Positions 1 to 5,377 of a DNA stretch of 5,377 bases are shown piece by piece. The notes below the pieces were generated by a model. The model saw nothing but the letters and a program-made list of their open reading frames with translations, was not told the DNA's origin and did no database searches. This DNA is from Desulfuromonadales bacterium (GTDB lineage: Bacteria; Desulfobacterota; Desulfuromonadia; Desulfuromonadales; BM103). Position 1 is the first letter of the stretch. Each line of letters opens with the position of its first letter. A program made the position numbers and the translations under genes. Where the stretch lies: the NCBI GenBank assembly GCA_030614505.1, contig JAUWTX010000164.1:1-5377 (forward strand). The letters run 5' to 3'.

Positions 1-332
1 CGGCTCATAGCGCCGCGTTCAGTGGCAACCGTGGTGTAAAAAAGCAGAGGATCCGCGATGCGCCAGCGCGCCGTGGTATCAATCCAAATGAATCTTTTAT
101 CCTTGGTCGGAATCTGGTTCGGATCACCATCCCATTTCAGGATGCGTTTCTCGAAACGACTGACTTTCTGCACGAAAGGGATTTTGAAATTCAATCCCGG
201 CTCAGCGACACCACCGACCGGCTTGCCGAACTGGGTAATAATCGCCTGCTCCGCTTCGTTAACCACGTAGAGGCCATTCATGCCGACTATAATTAATGCA
301 ACTATGACAATCAGGATAATTGGTGCTTTCAT
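1..332 (-). CDS. hflC: HflC, FtsH protease activity modulator (5' part only, 110 codons)
   Basis: The gene starts with ATG at 332 and runs off the left edge, so only the N-terminal 110 codons are seen. They begin MKAPIILIVIVALIIVG, a membrane segment at about residues 4-20. They continue into an SPFH (stomatin/prohibitin/HflKC) domain with NEAEQAIITQFGKPV, EPGLNFKIPFVQKV and then DTTARWRIADPLLFY, all typical of HflC. By family knowledge HflC pairs with HflK in a large inner-membrane complex whose SPFH domains face the periplasm and which restrains or organises the FtsH protease. The start is well supported. A strong AAGGAGGGG (348-340) sits 7 bases upstream inside the end of hflK, and the ATG shares its A with the hflK stop codon (TAATG), which suggests translational coupling. 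No frameshift is visible in the available part. Confidence 0.96.
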   Translation of the reverse strand, partial: MKAPIILIVIVALIIVGMNGLYVVNEAEQAIITQFGKPVGGVAEPGLNFKIPFVQKVSRFEKRILKWDGDPNQIPTKDKRFIWIDTTARWRIADPLLFYTTVATERGAMS

Positions 333-1360
333 TATTTGACCCCTCCTTCCATCGACTTGCGCAGGGGCAGCAACGGTAGCAGTCCGCCGTTTTCGGCGTC
401 CATGATATAGATCTCATCCAGGCGGGGCAGAACCTCTTCGAGTGTCTCCAGGTAGATTCGGCTCCGGGTTACCGATGGGGCTTTGCGGTATTCGGTGAGC
501 AGGGCTAAAAACCGGTTGGTTTCGCCGCGAGCCTTATTGACCCGCTCGACAGCATAGCCTTCCGCCTCCTGCAGCACTTTCTTCGCCTCGCCGCGGGCGC
601 GCGGCACCTCGCGGTTAAATTGCTCACGGGCCTGGAAGATCAGGCTCTCTCTCTGCTGCTCGGACTCGTTAACCTCATTGTAGGCCGCCTTGACCGGATC
701 GGGTGGTGTCACATCCTGGAACTTGACAGTGACGATACGCACACCGATGTCATATTGATTGAGGGTGGCCTGCAAGCTCTGATGAATCTCATTGGCTAAC
801 AGGGCACGTTCCGTAGTCAACGCCGCGCTGACGTTAGCATTGCCGATCGACCTGCGCACCATCGCCTCGGCAATGTCACGGACGGTACCGACCGGGTCCT
901 TGATACCAAAAATAAATTTAAAGGGGTCGGCGACCTGAAACTGCACAATCCACTCAACATCAATGACGTTGAGGTCACCGGTCAGGGTCAGGGATTCCTC
1001 TTCGAGTCCACGCTTGGTGTAGGTCGAGCGGATATCAGGCTTAACCGTACGGAAGCCAAATTCCTCCTTGAGGACGCGTCCGGTCTGCACCAGGTAAACC
1101 TGGTCAATGCCGAAGGGCATCTTGAAATGCAATCCTGGATCTGCAAACCCGGAGAACTTACCGAAGCGCAACACCACACCGGTCTCTTCGGTATCCACCT
1201 CGTACATGCTGTTGAAAGCACCGAATACGATCAGAGCGATCACTATCACTATCGGCAAAATGCCCTTACTCGCACCGAACTTTTTCTTGAAATGATTCTT
1301 GATCTCGATGACCTTCTTTTCCAGGTCTACATTCGAGGGACCACTGCCCCAATCCTGCAT
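332..1360 (-). CDS. hflK: HflK, FtsH protease activity modulator
   Basis: This is a 342-residue SPFH-family membrane protein. A short cytoplasmic N-terminus of about 30 residues begins MQDWGSGPSN. One membrane helix follows at about residues 33-51 (GILPIVIVIALIVFGAF). The SPFH domain runs from about 52 to 235 and includes EETGVVLRFGKFSG, DPGLHFKMPFGID and the HflK-typical VKFQDVTPPDPVKAAYNEV at about 212-230. A charged, Ala/Glu/Arg-rich coiled-coil stretch spans about 230-290, and a Leu-rich C-terminal tail follows. It is shorter than E. coli HflK and lacks the long Gly-rich N-terminus of that protein. The start is supported by AAAGGAGG at 1373-1366, five bases before the ATG. The partner gene hflC follows with a one-base TAATG overlap, so the two are surely one operon. 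By family knowledge HflK and HflC together regulate FtsH proteolysis of membrane proteins; ftsH itself is not in the window. Confidence 0.97.
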   Translation of the reverse strand: MQDWGSGPSNVDLEKKVIEIKNHFKKKFGASKGILPIVIVIALIVFGAFNSMYEVDTEETGVVLRFGKFSGFADPGLHFKMPFGIDQVYLVQTGRVLKEEFGFRTVKPDIRSTYTKRGLEEESLTLTGDLNVIDVEWIVQFQVADPFKFIFGIKDPVGTVRDIAEAMVRRSIGNANVSAALTTERALLANEIHQSLQATLNQYDIGVRIVTVKFQDVTPPDPVKAAYNEVNESEQQRESLIFQAREQFNREVPRARGEAKKVLQEAEGYAVERVNKARGETNRFLALLTEYRKAPSVTRSRIYLETLEEVLPRLDEIYIMDAENGGLLPLLPLRKSMEGGVK

Positions 1361-1371
1361 TATTGCCTCCT

Positions 1372-1548
1372 TTAGGCTTTCTTAAAGCTCACATCCTTGT
1401 TCCAGGAACCGCTGTTCACCAGATCAGATGTCGATAAAAAATCACTTATAACAGGTTTACCTGCCGAAACAAAGGTCATTCGGATTCGCTTATCAAACAG
1501 TTCGAAGGGCTGGTGCCACAGTTTACGACCAGAAGACAACCCGAGCAT
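1372..1548 (-). CDS. Possible small protein, 58 codons, between the flavoprotein gene and hflK
   Basis: The gap between the flavoprotein stop and hflK is spanned almost exactly by an open frame of 58 codons. It begins at an ATG (1548-1546) sharing a base with the flavoprotein stop (TAATG) and ends with TAA (1374-1372) directly against the AGGAGG of hflK. The protein would start MLGLSSGRKLWHQPFELF, contain DKRIRMTFVSAGKPVISDF, and end WNKDVSFKKA. It is hydrophilic and basic, with two Trp residues and no membrane helix or signal peptide. I do not recognise a family. For coding: both junctions have the tight geometry of an operon and match the hflK/hflC junction. Against: there is no clear Shine-Dalgarno of its own, so translation would rely on coupling, and only about half of third positions are G or C. 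The region also holds a plausible promoter for hflK. It could be chance. Confidence 0.4.
   Translation of the reverse strand: MLGLSSGRKLWHQPFELFDKRIRMTFVSAGKPVISDFLSTSDLVNSGSWNKDVSFKKA
1445..1472 (-). promoter_or_regulatory. Candidate promoter for hflK-hflC, with a palindrome in the spacer
   Basis: Reading the minus strand, TTGTTT (1472-1467) is followed after 16 bases by TATAAG (1450-1445). The latter is preceded by TG one base upstream, giving an extended -10 (TGTTATAAG). The spacer contains the near-palindrome CAGGT-TT-ACCTG (1452-1463 on the plus strand), which could be an operator. The start point would lie near 1438, about 78 bases before the hflK ATG. The -35 is only a partial match, and the site lies inside the possible small ORF. 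It would allow hflKC to be expressed independently of the upstream flavoprotein gene. Confidence 0.3.
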
Positions 1549-2798
1549 TAATCATCTTGCATCTTGGCAGCATTGATGCCAGCCAGATAACCAGTCGACC
1601 AGCACTCCTGTAGATTAAAACCACCGGTCGGGCCATCGAGGTCAATCATCTCGCCGGCGAAAAAGAGATTTGCAACAATCTTCGAGCGCATACTGCGCAT
1701 ATCGACATCCTTGAGCGATATGCCTCCAGAAGTGATAATTGCCCGGCGAAAGCCTTCGCATCCAGTCACCTCGAGTTCGAACTCCTTGAACAGTTTCAAC
1801 AATCTCTGCCGCTCCACCCGTGTCACTGAGTGACATTTTTTCTTTGGATCAATGCCTACCAGACGCAGAAAGACCGGGATCATATCGCGCGGCAGAAGCT
1901 TGCCAAGTGAATTACCGAAGTCCTGGTTGCTATGCTCAGCCAGTTCCCGCTGCAGACGTTTATCAAACAGATCAGAGGCAACAGCGGGTTTGAGGTCCAA
2001 GAGTAAACTCACCTCGCCCTGCTTGAGTGCATCGCGTATGCGACTGCTCATATCGAGAACAATCGGGCCACCGATTCCTGAACGGGTGAAGAATGCTTCA
2101 CCGAAGCGTTCATCAACCTTTTTCCCTTCAGAAAAAAGTGTAATCCTGACATTTTTAAGATTGAAGTGGCTGACTTCAGAGGTCCAGGCCTCGCGCAAAT
2201 TCACGGGCACCAAGGACGGTTCCGGCGTCACCAGACGATGCCCGCATGACTTGGCCCAGCCATAACCATCTCCGGTACAACCGGTTTCCGGGTAGGAAAG
2301 GCCACCGGTAGCAATGATCGTGTTGATCGCAGCAAAAGTACCGCTCGTGGTTTCGACTTCTTTGATCAGGCCATCATCAATCAGCAGTTTTGTCACTTCA
2401 CAGGATGTGCGTATCTCAACGCCTGCATCACGGGCAAAGGCAATCAATGCCTTTTGAACATCCTTCGCTTCACCACTCTTTGGGAAAATACGTCCGCCCC
2501 GCTCAATCTGCAGCGGCACACCGTGCTCTTCGAAAAAAGCCACTACATCTTTGACCCCAAAAGCATAAAGCGCCGTGAGCAATGCCCGGCCGTTGCGACC
2601 GAAATTCTCGACGAACTTGCGCGGGTCATCCTCACTGTGCGTGACGTTGCAGCGGCCTTTTCCGGTGATGAGAATCTTCGCTCCGCAGCGCGCGTTCTTC
2701 TCCAGCAACAGAACCTGGGCGCCTTGATGTGCTGCCAATCCGGCAGCGAACAACCCTGCCGGGCCTCCACCGATAACAATGACGTCATATTGTTTCAT
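1548..2798 (-). CDS. HI0933/YhiN-family FAD-dependent flavoprotein (NAD(P)/FAD oxidoreductase-like)
   Basis: This is a 416-residue flavoprotein of the HI0933 (YhiN) family, whose physiological substrate is not known. The N-terminal FAD-binding Rossmann motif is IGGGPAG at residues 9-15, with the ribose-binding Glu in LLLEKN at 33. The family signature KILITGKGRCNVTH is at 41-54. Other markers are IIATGGLSYPETGCTGDGYG at 161-180, FFTRSGIGGPIVLD at 236-249, and the C-terminal FAD-contact block ITSGGISLKDVD followed by AGEMIDLDGPTGGFNLQ at 381-397. The length fits the family (about 400). I chose the ATG at 2798, which gives MKQYDVIVIGGG. An in-frame TTG at 2825 would add nine residues but has no ribosome binding site, and the ATG has only a weak GGA. 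The protein is probably cytosolic, with no signal peptide. It is first in the minus-strand run before hflK; its relation to HflKC may be only positional. Confidence 0.93.
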   Translation of the reverse strand: MKQYDVIVIGGGPAGLFAAGLAAHQGAQVLLLEKNARCGAKILITGKGRCNVTHSEDDPRKFVENFGRNGRALLTALYAFGVKDVVAFFEEHGVPLQIERGGRIFPKSGEAKDVQKALIAFARDAGVEIRTSCEVTKLLIDDGLIKEVETTSGTFAAINTIIATGGLSYPETGCTGDGYGWAKSCGHRLVTPEPSLVPVNLREAWTSEVSHFNLKNVRITLFSEGKKVDERFGEAFFTRSGIGGPIVLDMSSRIRDALKQGEVSLLLDLKPAVASDLFDKRLQRELAEHSNQDFGNSLGKLLPRDMIPVFLRLVGIDPKKKCHSVTRVERQRLLKLFKEFELEVTGCEGFRRAIITSGGISLKDVDMRSMRSKIVANLFFAGEMIDLDGPTGGFNLQECWSTGYLAGINAAKMQDD

Positions 2799-2843
2799 GT
2801 TGTATCCATTTTTTTGAACAGACAAGCTGTATGTTTTTGTTCA

Positions 2844-2871
2844 TAATTACAGCAGAGTAACAGGTTTTAAA
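2844..2871 (-). promoter_or_regulatory. Weak candidate promoter for the flavoprotein gene
   Basis: On the minus strand TTTAAA (2871-2866) and TAATTA (2849-2844) are separated by 16 bases and placed about 45 bases before the ATG at 2798. Both boxes are poor matches to the sigma70 consensus. The location in the divergent intergenic region is the main support, since some promoter is needed here. Confidence 0.22.
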
Positions 2872-2912
2872 CGGAAATCGTTAATTTAACCGGAAGCGCA
2901 CCATCTTAAGCC

Positions 2913-2941
2913 ATGACAGAGGTGATAAACATGCCTATAAT
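2913..2941 (+). promoter_or_regulatory. Sigma70-type promoter for the S1-domain protein gene
   Basis: ATGACA (2913-2918, one mismatch to TTGACA) and a perfect TATAAT (2936-2941) are separated by exactly 17 bases. The predicted start point near 2948 would leave a leader of about 50 bases before the ATG at 3000. This is the clearest promoter in the window and fits a well-expressed housekeeping gene. Confidence 0.7.
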
Positions 2942-2953
2942 GCCGCGATAGAC

Positions 2954-2967
2954 ATCGTTGTAACGAT
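2954..2967. promoter_or_regulatory. Small palindrome just downstream of the S1-gene promoter
   Basis: ATCGTT-GT-AACGAT is a 14-base inverted repeat with 6-bp arms, lying about 13-26 bases after the -10 box, near the predicted transcription start. The position suits a repressor operator. As RNA it could form only a short stem (five pairs with a four-base TGTA loop) in the leader. No known operator is recognised, and chance occurrence is possible. Confidence 0.25.
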
Positions 2968-2999
2968 AGCCCGCATCCAACTTTCACACGAGGCAACCC

Positions 3000-4181
3000 A
3001 TGAGTGACGAAACATTCGACGATCAGGAAATGAGCGAAGAAGGCAGTTTTGCTGAGACGTTCGAGCAAAGTATGGTTGGCAAAACCCAGCTTGAACCGGG
3101 ACAGAAGATAGACGCCAAAGTGCTGCAGATCGGTAAAGAATGGATTTTCCTGGATGTCGGCCAGAAGGGTGAAGGTGTTCTCGACTCCAAGGAACTCCTC
3201 GATGATGAAGGGAATCTGACCGTCGCTGTCGGCGATCAGGTCAGTGCCTATTTCATGTCGCGCAAAGGAGGCGAACTACGCTTCACCACCCGCCTTGGCG
3301 GCGGTTCTTCCGGAACGGCCCAGCTTGAAGAAGCCTGGCGCAGCGAAATTCCAGTGGAAGGGCGCATTGAAAAAGAAATCAAGGGCGGTTACGAGATCAA
3401 ACTGCCGGGCAATGTACGAGCCTTCTGCCCCTTCTCCCAGCTTGGCCTGCGTCGCCAGACTGATGAGGAAGATATTACTGGAGGAACCCTCTCCTTCCGC
3501 ATCACCCTGTTCAGCGAGCAGGGACGTAACATCGTTGTCTCACACCGCGTGATCCTTGAAGAAGAACGCCGCCAGCAGCGGGAGGAACTGAAGAAGACTC
3601 TCAAGGAAGGGATGGTGGTCTCAGGCACGATCACCAACATCCGCGATTTCGGTGCATTTATCGATATAGGCGGTCTCGAAGGTCTTTTGCCGATTTCAGA
3701 AATATCCTACGGGCGAGTGGAGAATATCGAAGAGGTCCTGCAGGTCGGCCAGCAACTTGATGTCGCCGTTAAAAAATGTGATTGGGAGAAAGATCGTTTC
3801 TCCTTCAGTCTGCGTGACACCCTGGCTAATCCATGGATCAAAGTCGAGACCAGCTACCCGGCCGGTTCGACTCACACCGGCACCGTGTCGCGCCTGGCCA
3901 AGTTCGGCGCTTTCGTCACCCTTGAAGAGGGTATCGACGGCCTGATGCACATCTCAAAAATCGGCGGTGAACAGCGTATCAAGCATCCTCAGGATGTACT
4001 GAAGGTCGGGCAGCAGCTGCAGGTCACCGTGGAAAAGGTTGATCTTGACGAAAAGCGGATATCCCTGGTTCCGGTCAGAGACAAAGCGGGAGAATCAGAA
4101 GAGACCTCTTACGAAGAAAAATCCACAGGCGGTATGGGTACTTTTGCCGATCTCTTCAATAACGCTCAAAAGAAAAAATAA
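3000..4181 (+). CDS. S1 RNA-binding domain protein with four S1 repeats (ribosomal protein S1-like)
   Basis: This 393-residue protein is built of four S1 (OB-fold) RNA-binding repeats. An acidic N-terminal tail covers about residues 1-30 (MSDETFDDQEMSEEGSF). The repeats lie at about 33-98 (PGQKIDAKVLQIGKEWIFLDVG), 116-184 (VEGRIEKEIKGGYEIKLPG), 202-272 (EGMVVSGTITNIRDFGAFIDIG) and 286-358 (AGSTHTGTVSRLAKFGAFVTLE). A charged linker rich in E, R and Q (186-201) separates repeats 2 and 3, and the tail ends in KKK. Repeats 3 and 4 have the classic FGAF core with GLLPIS/GLMHIS; repeats 1 and 2 are divergent. Ribosomal protein S1 of most Gram-negative bacteria has six repeats and about 550 residues. 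This is therefore more likely a shorter S1-like paralogue that binds mRNA or ribosomes than the main rpsA, though I cannot exclude that it serves as S1. Start: GAGG lies six bases before the ATG. It is a single gene between a good promoter and a hairpin. Confidence 0.93.
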   Translation: MSDETFDDQEMSEEGSFAETFEQSMVGKTQLEPGQKIDAKVLQIGKEWIFLDVGQKGEGVLDSKELLDDEGNLTVAVGDQVSAYFMSRKGGELRFTTRLGGGSSGTAQLEEAWRSEIPVEGRIEKEIKGGYEIKLPGNVRAFCPFSQLGLRRQTDEEDITGGTLSFRITLFSEQGRNIVVSHRVILEEERRQQREELKKTLKEGMVVSGTITNIRDFGAFIDIGGLEGLLPISEISYGRVENIEEVLQVGQQLDVAVKKCDWEKDRFSFSLRDTLANPWIKVETSYPAGSTHTGTVSRLAKFGAFVTLEEGIDGLMHISKIGGEQRIKHPQDVLKVGQQLQVTVEKVDLDEKRISLVPVRDKAGESEETSYEEKSTGGMGTFADLFNNAQKKK

Positions 4182-4204
4182 CAGCCACAAAAAGAAACAA
4201 GAGA

Positions 4205-4240
4205 TTAAAGAGGGACACTCCCGGAAGTGTCCCTCTTTAA
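4205..4240 (+). terminator. Perfect 15-bp hairpin after the S1-protein gene, probable terminator
   Basis: TTAAAGAGGGACACT (4205-4219) and AGTGTCCCTCTTTAA (4226-4240) are exact reverse complements around a six-base loop (CCCGGA). The hairpin begins 23 bases after the S1-gene stop. The A/T ends of the arms supply a short T run (TTT) on the plus strand, so intrinsic termination may be only partial. The minus-strand side is richer in T (4184-4204), so the hairpin could also work in that direction. It ends on the base before the ATG of rarD, which makes an attenuator or leader role for that gene another possibility. Confidence 0.75.
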
Positions 4241-5212
4241 ATGCCTGCAATGACTGCGAAGATAAAACCTGTCGAAACCCTTGCGAACAACCAAGCCAGT
4301 CCATCAGACCAGCATGACAATGCACGTCTCGGCGTGTTTTATGGCTTAGCCGCCTATTTCGCATGGGGGTTTTTCCCGGTTTTTTTCAAGGCTCTAGAGG
4401 GAGCCACACCACTGGAGATAGTCTGTCATCGCATCTTCTGGTCAGCTGTCTTCCTGTTGATTCTCGTCACCACACGCCTTCAACTTGGCCAGGTTATCAA
4501 GGCTTTACGTGACTGGCAAATCCTGCTGACATTGTGCGGATCAACACTACTGATCGCCACCAACTGGCTGGTTTTTATCTACGCGGTCCAGCACGGCGAA
4601 GTACTCCAATCAAGCCTGGGATATTTCATCACGCCACTACTCAGCGTCCTGCTCGGCTTCGCTTTCTTACGTGAAAGGCTGAACCGATGGCAACTGTTCA
4701 GTGTTCTGCTTGCTCTGATCGGGGTTTTGAACCTGGCCTTCCATCACAGCCAGTTTCCCTGGATTGCTCTTATGCTCGCAACCTCCTTCGGCCTCTACGG
4801 ACTGTTGCGCAAAGTGGCACGGGTCGAAGCCATGATCGGCCTGACGGTAGAAACTCTCCTGCTGGCCCCGATCGCTTTAGGCTACCTGATTTACCTGGCA
4901 ATGCAGCAGGAAAGCTCATTCCTGGTTGGGACACTGCAACTCGATCTGCTCCTGCCCCTCTCCGGTGTGGTAACCGCCGTCCCCCTGTTGCTTTTTGTCG
5001 CAGCCGCGCGCAGATTACGTCTGGCAACCACCGGCTTTCTGCAATACATCACTCCCAGCCTGCATTTTATCCTGGCCGTCTGGCTTTATAATGAGCCCTT
5101 CTCGCAAGGGCATCTGGTCAGCTTTCTCTTCATATGGACAGGTCTGGGAATCTATTCAAGCGATGCACTCTGGAAAAGCCGGGCCGCTTGGCAGGGAAGT
5201 CGCAACAGATGA
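4241..5212 (+). CDS. rarD: RarD, EamA/DMT-family membrane transporter
   Basis: This 323-residue protein has ten predicted membrane helices, at about residues 31-50, 64-79, 93-116, 124-143, 150-166, 172-187, 198-219, 233-254, 261-283 and 290-309. That is the two-times-five layout of the drug/metabolite transporter superfamily. RarD hallmarks are LAAYFAWGFFPVFFKAL (36-52), HRIFWS (63-68), and TNWLVFIYAVQHGEVLQSSLGYFITPLLSVLLG with RERL (107-147). The second half contains ATTGFLQYITPSLHFILAV (262-280). The E. coli RarD substrate is not established; family annotation is chloramphenicol-sensitivity protein or permease. The start is uncertain. ATG at 4241 follows an in-frame TAA, a second ATG lies at 4250, and neither has a Shine-Dalgarno. 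With either, the protein carries about 28 polar residues ahead of the first helix, longer than E. coli RarD. A GTG at 4334 would remove the extension but would start inside the helix. Confidence 0.92.
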   Translation: MPAMTAKIKPVETLANNQASPSDQHDNARLGVFYGLAAYFAWGFFPVFFKALEGATPLEIVCHRIFWSAVFLLILVTTRLQLGQVIKALRDWQILLTLCGSTLLIATNWLVFIYAVQHGEVLQSSLGYFITPLLSVLLGFAFLRERLNRWQLFSVLLALIGVLNLAFHHSQFPWIALMLATSFGLYGLLRKVARVEAMIGLTVETLLLAPIALGYLIYLAMQQESSFLVGTLQLDLLLPLSGVVTAVPLLLFVAAARRLRLATTGFLQYITPSLHFILAVWLYNEPFSQGHLVSFLFIWTGLGIYSSDALWKSRAAWQGSRNR

Positions 5213-5238
5213 CTCTCTAGTCGCATTCGCAACCGGTA

Positions 5239-5365
5239 TTAAGGGTCGCGGGGAAACCATTGACAAAAACTGTGGGTAACGCCAAAAAATTGAAAAGTGT
5301 AGGCGCGACCCCATAACCACATGAAAAAGTGTGAAAACCCACGACAACCACCATTGCAACCCTTA
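5239..5365. repeat. Repeat-rich non-coding tail, possible small MITE/REP-like element
   Basis: The 165 bases after rarD hold no convincing gene but many nested repeats. TAAGGGTCGC (5240-5249) and GCAACCCTTA (5356-5365) are inverted copies with one mismatch, and GGTA occurs just outside both ends (5235-5238 and 5366-5369). Inside, GGGTCGCG (5243-5250) pairs with CGCGACCC (5304-5311). GTGGGT (5272-5277) pairs with ACCCAC (5337-5342). TGAAAAGTGT (5291-5300) recurs as TGAAAAAGTGT (5322-5332). The layout resembles a small non-autonomous element about 127 bp long, or the edge of a larger mobile element beyond the window. No transposase is seen. The individual repeats are short, so this call is tentative. 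Confidence 0.35.
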
Positions 5366-5377
5366 GGTAGCGGGCAA

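Noticed and set aside
58..270. A plus-strand 70-codon frame opposite hflC.
   Set aside because: It lies wholly within the antisense of the clear HflC coding frame and has no recognisable product.
2799..2825. The TTG at 2825 as the flavoprotein start.
   Set aside because: It has no Shine-Dalgarno. The ATG at 2798 gives the usual family N-terminus, with the FAD motif beginning within the first ten residues.
2913..2951. A 12-codon open frame (starts ATG ACA GAG, ends TAG) ahead of the S1-protein gene, as a leader peptide.
   Set aside because: It overlaps the -35 and -10 boxes of the promoter, so most of it, including its start, would lie upstream of the predicted transcript. It has no ribosome binding site.
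2886..3068. A minus-strand 60-codon frame across the divergent intergenic region.
   Set aside because: It overlaps the start of the well-supported S1-protein gene and its promoter on the opposite strand, and its product is not recognisable. It is best explained as a shadow.
5260..5290. TTGACA at 5260-5265 as a plus-strand promoter.
   Set aside because: The -35 is perfect, but at 16-19 bases downstream there are only A-rich bases and no TATAAT-like box.
5156..5359. A minus-strand 67-codon frame at the right end.
   Set aside because: It has no ribosome binding site, runs through the repeat-rich tail and into the rarD 3' end on the opposite strand, and resembles no family.

Overview
The window looks like chromosomal DNA of a Gram-negative bacterium with moderate GC content. 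The gene set (HflK/HflC, an HI0933-type flavoprotein, a four-repeat S1 protein, RarD) would fit a Desulfuromonas/Geobacter-like deltaproteobacterium. That placement is inferred from protein character and gene style only, since no taxonomic marker is present. The window is mostly ordinary housekeeping content, and no defence system, CRISPR array, tRNA or rRNA was seen.

Left half, minus strand (reading from about 2850 down to 1). This is a compact run of an HI0933/YhiN-family flavoprotein, then a possible 58-codon small gene, then hflK, then hflC (only its first 110 codons are inside the window). Three consecutive junctions are very tight. The flavoprotein stop and the small ORF start share a base (TAATG), the small ORF stop runs into the AGGAGG of hflK, and the hflK stop and hflC start again share a base (TAATG). 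HflK and HflC would form the SPFH-domain membrane complex that modulates the FtsH protease. The flavoprotein has no evident functional link to them.

Centre. A roughly 200-base divergent intergenic region (2799-2999) carries a good sigma70-type promoter for the plus-strand gene at 3000-4181, with a small palindrome just downstream of its -10. That gene encodes an RNA-binding protein with four S1 repeats. It is followed by a perfect 15-bp hairpin.

Right half, plus strand. A RarD-type ten-helix EamA transporter begins on the base right after the hairpin, with no visible ribosome binding site. The last 165 bases are non-coding and hold several nested short inverted and direct repeats. They may be a small transposon-like (MITE or REP-type) element of about 127 bp.

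The observations most worth a second look are the small ORF between the flavoprotein gene and hflK, the hairpin/start-codon arrangement of rarD, and the repeat-rich tail.
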